DNA of 20,683 bases from Eshraghiella sp964405265 (lineage in GTDB: Bacteria; Bacillota; Clostridia; Lachnospirales; Lachnospiraceae): contig CAYONC010000021.1 in NCBI GenBank assembly GCA_964405265.1, forward strand, positions 1 through 20,683. Direction: 5' to 3'. The translations under genes and the position numbers were made by a program. This document shows positions 15,391-20,683 of this stretch, piece after piece (the stretch's first letter is position 1; the number at the start of each line of letters is the position of its first letter). The notes under the pieces are model-generated. The model had not been told where the DNA came from and searched no databases. It saw nothing but the letters and a program-made list of their open reading frames with translations.

Positions 15391-16257
15391 ATGAAATTAA
15401 GAGACATTATCGGAAAAGAAAAAGTAACACTTTCGTTTGAGGTTTTTCCGCCTAAGACACATACAAATTATCAGTCGGTATTTGATGCGGCAATGGAGGT
15501 CGCTGCCATCGGACCGGATTATATGAGTGTGACGTATGGTGCAGGAGGAAGTACAAGGGATAATACAATTAAAATAGCGGAGACTATTCAGAATAAGTAT
15601 GGCGTAACTGTCATTGCACACCTTACCTGCGTGGGAGCATCCACAGAGGATGTAAAAGCATATGCTGAACAGATGAAGGCAGCAGGTATTGATAATGTTC
15701 TTGCCCTGAGAGGAGACAGGCCGTCAGATTACAGTGGTGAAGCATTTACGGATTTTCATTATGCCTCCGAACTGATAAGAGAAATTAAGAAATCAGGGGA
15801 TTTTTGTGTAGGAGGGGCCTGTTATCCGGAGGGACATACGGAGGCCTTCAACAAAAAAGAGGATATTGAAAATCTCAAAAAAAAGATTGATGCAGGGTGT
15901 GAATTCCTGACGACGCAGATGTTTTTTGATAATAATATATTGTATAACTTTCTGTACAGAATACGGGAAAAGGGTATAACGGTTCCCGTAATAGCAGGAA
16001 TCATGCCGATTACAAGGGCAAATCAGGTAAAAAGAGCGTGTGAGCTGTCGGGATGTAATGTGCCTGAACGTTTCAGGAATCTGGTAGATCGTTTCGGGAC
16101 TGACCCCAAGGCAATGGAACAGGCAGGAATTGCGTATGCAACGGACCAGATAATAGATCTTATTGCAAACGGAGTTAATAACATACATCTGTATTCCATG
16201 AATAAACCGCATGTTGCCGAAAGCATCAAAAAAAATATTTCGGAGATGATTGGTTAA
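15391..16257 (+). CDS. metF: 5,10-methylenetetrahydrofolate reductase
   Basis: A 288-residue flavoenzyme that reduces methylene-THF to methyl-THF, the methyl donor for methionine synthase. Motifs are LSFEVFPPKT with catalytic E17, YMSVTYGAGGST, HLTCVGA, ALRGDRP (D109), GGACYPEGHTEA and TTQMFFDN, then PVIAGIMPI. Length is typical of bacterial MetF. GGAG precedes the ATG; the gap to the BI-1-like gene is 24 bp, too small for a riboswitch. The last base of its stop codon is the first base of the next gene's ATG. It forms a methionine-synthesis group with the next two genes. Confidence 0.93.
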   Translation: MKLRDIIGKEKVTLSFEVFPPKTHTNYQSVFDAAMEVAAIGPDYMSVTYGAGGSTRDNTIKIAETIQNKYGVTVIAHLTCVGASTEDVKAYAEQMKAAGIDNVLALRGDRPSDYSGEAFTDFHYASELIREIKKSGDFCVGGACYPEGHTEAFNKKEDIENLKKKIDAGCEFLTTQMFFDNNILYNFLYRIREKGITVPVIAGIMPITRANQVKRACELSGCNVPERFRNLVDRFGTDPKAMEQAGIAYATDQIIDLIANGVNNIHLYSMNKPHVAESIKKNISEMIG

Positions 16258-16856
16258 TGTATATAAGGGAAGTTCTCAGGTATCTCGGATATGGCATGAA
16301 TGTTCCGGACGACCGGATTATGAATATTATAGAAGAATGTATCAGTGAAGTTAAAGCGGCTGCAGAACCGAAAAACGTATGCAGGCGCTTTAATATCCGT
16401 ATATCGGGAGATGATATATATGCGGAGGATATATATTTTAAAAGTCATGCACTGGCTGTTAATCTTAAAGGCTGTAAGGAAGCGGTTTTTATGGCTGTAA
16501 CGCTGGGTATCGGAGTTGACAGGCTTCTTAACAGAAATCTAAGGCTTGACATGACAAGGGCTGCAATAATACAGGCGGTTGCAGCAACTGAAATTGAAGA
16601 ATACTGCGATGCCTGTCAGTTGAATATAGAAAAAGAAGTGTCTGCCGGAGGACTGCACGTCAGACCGCGTTTCAGCCCCGGATTTGGTGATTTCGGGCTT
16701 GAGGTACAGCAGATATTTCTGGACATTACCGGCGGCGGAAAAAAATTAGGAATAAGCCTGACGGATGGAGGCGTAATGATACCGGAAAAATCCGTTACGG
16801 CGGTAATTGGACTTACTGATAATATTAAAGAGGCAAGATATGGGAATATTGGATGA
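16257..16856 (+). CDS. Standalone methionine synthase activation-domain protein
   Basis: A 199-residue protein related to the C-terminal S-adenosylmethionine-binding activation domain of cobalamin-dependent methionine synthase. The diagnostic stretch is RPRFSPGFGDFGLEVQQIF, near residues 137-155, and the helical segment VAATEIEEYCDACQLNIEKE precedes it. In E. coli MetH this domain is fused at the C-terminus and positions cobalamin for reductive re-methylation. Here it is a separate gene, upstream of a metH that lacks it. Its ATG overlaps the metF stop (TAATG), and its end overlaps the metH start by 17 bp, implying translational coupling. It probably works in trans on the MetH encoded next. 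Confidence 0.85.
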   Translation: MYIREVLRYLGYGMNVPDDRIMNIIEECISEVKAAAEPKNVCRRFNIRISGDDIYAEDIYFKSHALAVNLKGCKEAVFMAVTLGIGVDRLLNRNLRLDMTRAAIIQAVAATEIEEYCDACQLNIEKEVSAGGLHVRPRFSPGFGDFGLEVQQIFLDITGGGKKLGISLTDGGVMIPEKSVTAVIGLTDNIKEARYGNIG

Positions 16857-19209
16857 ACTGAAAAAAAGAATTGTTTTTTTTGACGGAGGACTCGGTTCGC
16901 TTCTGCAGGAAAGAGGGCTGAAGGCGGGAGAACTGCCGGAGACATGGAATCTTACAAGACCGGAGGAAATTGTTAAGATACACCGTGAGTATCTTGAAGC
17001 AGGTGCAGACATTATTAATGCCAATACCTTCGGAGCCAACCGTTTTAAGTATGATAATCTTGAAGAAATAATAACGGCAGGAATAACAAATGCAAAAAAA
17101 GCGGTTGCCGAAAGCGGCAAGAAGGCTTATGTGGCACTTGACATAGGCTCGTGCGGAAAGCTTCTTAAGCCAATGGGTATTCTTGATTTCGAAGAAGCCG
17201 TTGAAGTATTTGCGGAGGTTGTTAAAATTGGGGATAAGGCAGGAGCTGACCTGATTCTCATAGAAACAATGAGTGATACCTATGAGCTTAAAGCCATAAT
17301 GCTTGCGGCAAAAGAAAATTCAAAGCTTCCGGTTATGGCGACGGTGGTATTTGATGAGAAAGGTAAAATGCTTACAGGGGCTTCGCCGGAGGCGGTTGTG
17401 GCACTCCTTGAAGGGCTTAATGCAGATGCAATCGGTATTAACTGCGGTCTCGGACCGGTGCAGATGGAGAAAGTATTCCGGAGAATGACTGAGTGTGCTT
17501 CTGTTCCGCTGATAATAAATCCAAATGCAGGTCTTCCGCGTTCGGAAAACGGAAATACCGTTTATGATGTGGGACCTGAGGAATTTGCACTTGAAATGGA
17601 AAAACTGATACGGCTGGGTGCCTCAGCGGCAGGCGGATGCTGCGGAACAACACCGGCACATATCAGGGCGCTTACCGACAGATGCATGAACATACCTGTT
17701 CCTGAAATTAATGATAAGGACATAACACTTGTTTCGTCATATACGCATGCGGTGGAAATCGGTAAAAAACCCGTGATAATAGGTGAAAGGATTAATCCTA
17801 CCGGAAAATCAAAATTTAAACAGGCACTCAGGGATCATGACATGAATTATATTCTTGCAGAAGGATACGGACAGACGGATGCCGGTGCACATATCCTTGA
17901 TGTCAATGTCGGACTTCCGGAAATTGACGAACCTTCAATGATGTGTGATACGGTGTTTGAGCTGCAGAGCGTGCTGGATGTTCCGCTCCAGATTGATACG
18001 ACAAGTATTGAGGCCATGGAAAAGGCTATGAGAATATATAACGGCAAGCCGATGATAAATTCCGTAAATGGAAAAGATGAGGTTATGGATTCAATCTTTC
18101 CTCTCGTAAAAAAATACGGCGGTGTTGTTGTCGCACTTACATTGGATGAAAACGGGATACCGGACAGCGTGGAAGGAAGGCTTGCAATAGCTGACAGAAT
18201 ATATGCAAAAGCCGGTGAATACGGAATTGCGGCAAAGAATATAGTTATTGATGCACTTACCATGACAATGAGTACGGACGACCGTTCGGCAGGAATTACC
18301 CTGGAAACCGTAAGGAGAATAACTGAGAGGGGCGGCAGGACGGTGCTTGGTGTATCTAACATATCCTTCGGACTACCGAAAAGAGAGCTTGTTACGTCGT
18401 CATTTTTTACGATGGCACTTCAGGCAGGGTTGTCTGCAGGCATTATTAATCCTAAATCCGATCTGATGATGCAGGCATATGATACCTTCATGGTTCTGTC
18501 GGGCAACGACCCTCAATGTGCGGAATATATAGAAAAGTATGCAGCAGCCCAGGCAGATTCCGGTGCCGTGAAAAAAGCAAATTCATCGGAAATGACCCTT
18601 AAGGACAGCATAATCAGGGGGCTTAAGGATGCAGCGTATGAAAAAACAAAAGAGATGCTTAAAATCAAATCTGCAATGGATATAATCAATGAAGAGCTTG
18701 TAGCGGCACTTGACGTCGTGGGAAAAGGATTTGAAAAAGGAACAATGTTTCTTCCGCAGCTTCTTATGAGTGCGGATGCTGCAAAAAGCGGCTTTGAAGC
18801 CATAAAAGAAGAAATGGCTGCTACAGGAAATGCAGGTGAGCCTAAGGCTGTAATAGTAATTGCCACGGTAAAAGGAGACATTCATGACATAGGAAAAAAT
18901 ATCGTAAAGGTTCTTCTTGAGAATTACGGTTACAGGGTTGTGGATTTAGGAAAAGATGTTCCGCCGGAAACGGTTGCGGAAGCGGTTAAACTGAATAATG
19001 CGCCGTTGGTGGGACTCAGTGCTCTTATGACTACTACCGTTACAAGCATGGAAGAAACCATTAAGCTGTTAAGAAGGGAATGTCCGTGGTGCAGAATAAT
19101 GGTGGGAGGCGCGGTACTTACGCAGGAATATGCGGATATGATAGGTGCGGATTTTTACGGAAAAGATGCCATGCAGTCAGTATACTATGCCGAGAGGCTG
19201 TTTTCATAA
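16840..19209 (+). CDS. metH: Cobalamin-dependent methionine synthase, no activation domain
   Basis: A 789-residue enzyme moving the methyl group of methyl-THF through cobalamin to homocysteine. The N-terminal homocysteine domain has FFDGGLGSLLQERGL, NANTFGANRFKY and zinc ligands C202 (GINCGLGP), C267 and C268 (GGCCGTTPAHI). The pterin domain follows (VIIGERINPTGKSKFKQAL, ILDVNVGLPEIDEP). The B12 helical cap (around MFLPQLLMSADAAKSGF) and Rossmann domain carry KGDIHDIGKNIV, with lower ligand H682, and VGLSALMTTT. The protein then ends; the ~350-residue activation domain of E. coli MetH (1227 residues) is missing and is encoded by the preceding gene. I chose ATG 16840, preceded by AGAGG, over an in-frame ATG at 16807. 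Confidence 0.93.
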   Translation: MGILDELKKRIVFFDGGLGSLLQERGLKAGELPETWNLTRPEEIVKIHREYLEAGADIINANTFGANRFKYDNLEEIITAGITNAKKAVAESGKKAYVALDIGSCGKLLKPMGILDFEEAVEVFAEVVKIGDKAGADLILIETMSDTYELKAIMLAAKENSKLPVMATVVFDEKGKMLTGASPEAVVALLEGLNADAIGINCGLGPVQMEKVFRRMTECASVPLIINPNAGLPRSENGNTVYDVGPEEFALEMEKLIRLGASAAGGCCGTTPAHIRALTDRCMNIPVPEINDKDITLVSSYTHAVEIGKKPVIIGERINPTGKSKFKQALRDHDMNYILAEGYGQTDAGAHILDVNVGLPEIDEPSMMCDTVFELQSVLDVPLQIDTTSIEAMEKAMRIYNGKPMINSVNGKDEVMDSIFPLVKKYGGVVVALTLDENGIPDSVEGRLAIADRIYAKAGEYGIAAKNIVIDALTMTMSTDDRSAGITLETVRRITERGGRTVLGVSNISFGLPKRELVTSSFFTMALQAGLSAGIINPKSDLMMQAYDTFMVLSGNDPQCAEYIEKYAAAQADSGAVKKANSSEMTLKDSIIRGLKDAAYEKTKEMLKIKSAMDIINEELVAALDVVGKGFEKGTMFLPQLLMSADAAKSGFEAIKEEMAATGNAGEPKAVIVIATVKGDIHDIGKNIVKVLLENYGYRVVDLGKDVPPETVAEAVKLNNAPLVGLSALMTTTVTSMEETIKLLRRECPWCRIMVGGAVLTQEYADMIGADFYGKDAMQSVYYAERLFS

Positions 19210-19210
19210 A

Positions 19211-19251
19211 AAGGGCTGATTTATGAGCTGCTACTCATAAATCAGCCTTTT
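19211..19251. terminator. Strong bidirectional intrinsic terminator
   Basis: GGCTGATTTATGAG (19214-19227) and CTCATAAATCAGCC (19234-19247) form a perfect 14-bp stem with a 6-base loop. It is preceded by AAAAAG and followed by TTTT, so it can end both metH and the convergent phosphofructokinase gene, each only a few bases away. Confidence 0.88.
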
Positions 19252-19253
19252 GG

Positions 19254-20498
19254 TCATTCTGCAGGAATTACACCCGGTTTCAGGTGTGATACATCCATAT
19301 ATACGGGAATACCGTTTTCATATGTGAGAGAAACTTCACCTAAAATCAGCGGCCTTGCGTAAGAAATAAATTCTTCAGTAACATTATTGCCGCGGCTGTT
19401 AATCCACTCTGTGGGAACGGTCTTTGCCTCATTGGCGATATCGGCGATTTCGGCATGGCCGTACTCTATGTGATACGGATTGTCCGTACGCTTCATTATA
19501 ATCATGGAAGCGGTTATACCCTGTTCCGCGGCATTCACGGCTGTGAGACCTGATGTAAATGCCTCTTCATTATCGGTAAGGGAAGCACAATGCTCAGCAC
19601 ATCTCTGAAGAACGTTGATTTCAACTGAACGAACTTTTACGCCGATTTCCTGACGAACCATTTCTTCCAGGACATGTCCTGCACCGCTTAACTGTCTGTG
19701 ACCGAAGGTATCGGCAGCACTGTCTCCTGCACTGATGTAATTGCCGCTCTTATCACGAATACCTTCCGATATTGCGATAATCAGGTTGTTGCGGGTTTTA
19801 AGAAATTCCCGTACATCCTCTAAAAAGCTGTCTTTATCAAAAGCCTTTTCAGGGAGATATATAAGATGCGGAGCAGTATTATAGCTGTTGCGGGCAAGAG
19901 CTGAGGCCGCCGTGAGCCAGCCGGAATCCCTTCCCATTATTTCTACGATTGTGACGCTTTTTACAGCATATATGTATGTGTCATGTGCTATTTCAAGCAG
20001 TGAAGATGCGATATATTTTGCGGCTGAGCCGAATCCCGGAGTATGGTCTGTAACCATCAGATCATTGTCAATGGTCTTGGGAACACCGATTATTCTTACG
20101 GGACTTCCGATTTTTTTCCCGTACTCGGAAAGCTTGAGAACCGTATCCATGGAATCGTTACCGCCTATATAGAAAAATGCACCAATATCATATTCTTCAA
20201 ATCTTTTAAAAATGCTCCGGTACGGAGCGTCATCATTTCTGTAATCGGGAAGCTTGTACCTGCATGAGCCGAGATACATGGCAGGGGTATGCTTAAGACG
20301 GATAAGAAGGTCTTCATCACTGAATATATCCGACAGATTAATGATTCTGTTATCAAGTATGCCTAAAATTCCGTTAACCGAGCCGTATACCGTACCATAT
20401 GTCCCGGAACGTGCAACTCCGCTGATAACACCTGCAAGACTGGAATTAATGGCTGCCGTTGGACCGCCTGACTGTGCAACAAAACAATTTGTAATCAT
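19254..20498 (-). CDS. pfp: PPi-dependent 6-phosphofructokinase
   Basis: A 414-residue phosphofructokinase that forms fructose-1,6-bisphosphate from fructose-6-phosphate. The N-terminus AQSGGPTAAINSS is the family's phosphate-donor loop. IGGNDSMDT (residues 111-119) has Asp (D115) where ATP-dependent enzymes have Gly (GGDGS). PKTIDND has K141 where they have Gly; D144 is the catalytic base. Both changes mark the pyrophosphate-using type. MGRDSGW is also present. I chose the ATG at 20496-20498 (MITNCFVAQSGG), preceded by GAGGATGTTAAT; a seven-residue longer form starting at 20519 has no RBS. With PPi as donor the reaction is reversible and saves ATP, common in anaerobic Clostridia. It is a monocistronic gene with its own promoter. 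Confidence 0.88.
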   Translation of the reverse strand: MITNCFVAQSGGPTAAINSSLAGVISGVARSGTYGTVYGSVNGILGILDNRIINLSDIFSDEDLLIRLKHTPAMYLGSCRYKLPDYRNDDAPYRSIFKRFEEYDIGAFFYIGGNDSMDTVLKLSEYGKKIGSPVRIIGVPKTIDNDLMVTDHTPGFGSAAKYIASSLLEIAHDTYIYAVKSVTIVEIMGRDSGWLTAASALARNSYNTAPHLIYLPEKAFDKDSFLEDVREFLKTRNNLIIAISEGIRDKSGNYISAGDSAADTFGHRQLSGAGHVLEEMVRQEIGVKVRSVEINVLQRCAEHCASLTDNEEAFTSGLTAVNAAEQGITASMIIMKRTDNPYHIEYGHAEIADIANEAKTVPTEWINSRGNNVTEEFISYARPLILGEVSLTYENGIPVYMDVSHLKPGVIPAE

Positions 20499-20530
20499 AT
20501 TAACATCCTCGCGTATCATAATATATGCTA

Positions 20531-20559
20531 ATTTTAAAGTAGCAAAATAGGAATGTCAA
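20531..20559 (-). promoter_or_regulatory. Promoter of the phosphofructokinase gene
   Basis: On the minus strand TTGACA (20554-20559), a 17-bp spacer and TAAAAT (20531-20536), starting near 20524, about 25 bases before the ATG. Confidence 0.7.
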
Positions 20560-20579
20560 GGAAATGAGACAGTATTTTC

Positions 20580-20608
20580 TTGACAGTGAAGCACAATGCC
20601 CATATAAT
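20580..20608 (+). promoter_or_regulatory. Consensus promoter of tRNA-Leu
   Basis: Perfect TTGACA (20580-20585), a 17-bp spacer and perfect TATAAT (20603-20608), ending 13 bases before the first base of the mature tRNA. The strength fits a stable RNA gene. Its -35 is 20 bp from that of the divergent phosphofructokinase promoter. Confidence 0.85.
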
Positions 20609-20621
20609 TAAATGGATTTGA

Positions 20622-20683
<62 letters not shown>

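Noticed and set aside
16807..16839. metH start at ATG 16807
   Set aside because: No RBS, and the extra residues are not homologous to MetH; ATG 16840 has AGAGG and begins the conserved N-terminus.

Overview
The window looks like a chromosome segment from a Gram-positive anaerobe of the Clostridia, most likely a Lachnospiraceae-type gut bacterium. The reasons are the moderately low GC, the strong AGGAGG-type ribosome binding sites, the near-consensus TTGACA-17-TATAAT promoters, the pyrophosphate-type phosphofructokinase, a standalone methionine synthase activation protein, and an AAA-ATPase-like/PD-(D/E)XK gene of a kind common in that group. The species cannot be named from the sequence alone.

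Region 1 (1-1663) is accessory DNA. It holds a two-gene operon on the minus strand (DUF4160 protein, then a DUF2442-XRE fusion) that resembles a toxin-antitoxin module. Its promoter carries a perfect 18-bp palindrome in the spacer. Next to it lie mobile-element debris: the C-terminal part of an IS110-type transposase with an in-frame stop, an unidentified open frame, and the last ~70 codons of a hexapeptide acyltransferase cut off at its 5' side.

Region 2 (1664-4128) is a TetR-type regulator divergent from a glycogen branching enzyme, with a likely operator between them, and a perfect 12-bp stem-loop at the end. Region 3 (4156-6233) is a minus-strand HTH/AAA-ATPase-like/PD-(D/E)XK protein. 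Its promoter region contains an exact 21-bp-period repeat of TTCGGAA.

Region 4 (6163-19251) is a long plus-strand block. First comes an 1126-residue signalling protein (degenerate ATPase-like N-terminus, TPR-like helices, GAF, GGDEF) with its own promoter. Then a strong promoter starts a run of eight closely spaced genes: hybrid histidine kinase, two intracellular GH13 amylases, a C_GCAxxG_C_C protein, a BI-1-like membrane protein, metF, the methionine synthase activation domain as a separate gene, and a metH lacking that domain. A strong bidirectional terminator closes the block. The run joins starch/maltodextrin breakdown with the methyl branch of one-carbon metabolism; whether it is one transcript is inferred from spacing.

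Region 5 (19254-20683) is a minus-strand PPi-dependent phosphofructokinase, a divergent promoter pair, and the first 62 bases of a tRNA-Leu(TAG) cut by the window end. The carbohydrate theme is consistent: the branching enzyme builds glycogen, the two GH13 enzymes break down malto-oligosaccharides, and the phosphofructokinase commits hexose phosphate to glycolysis.
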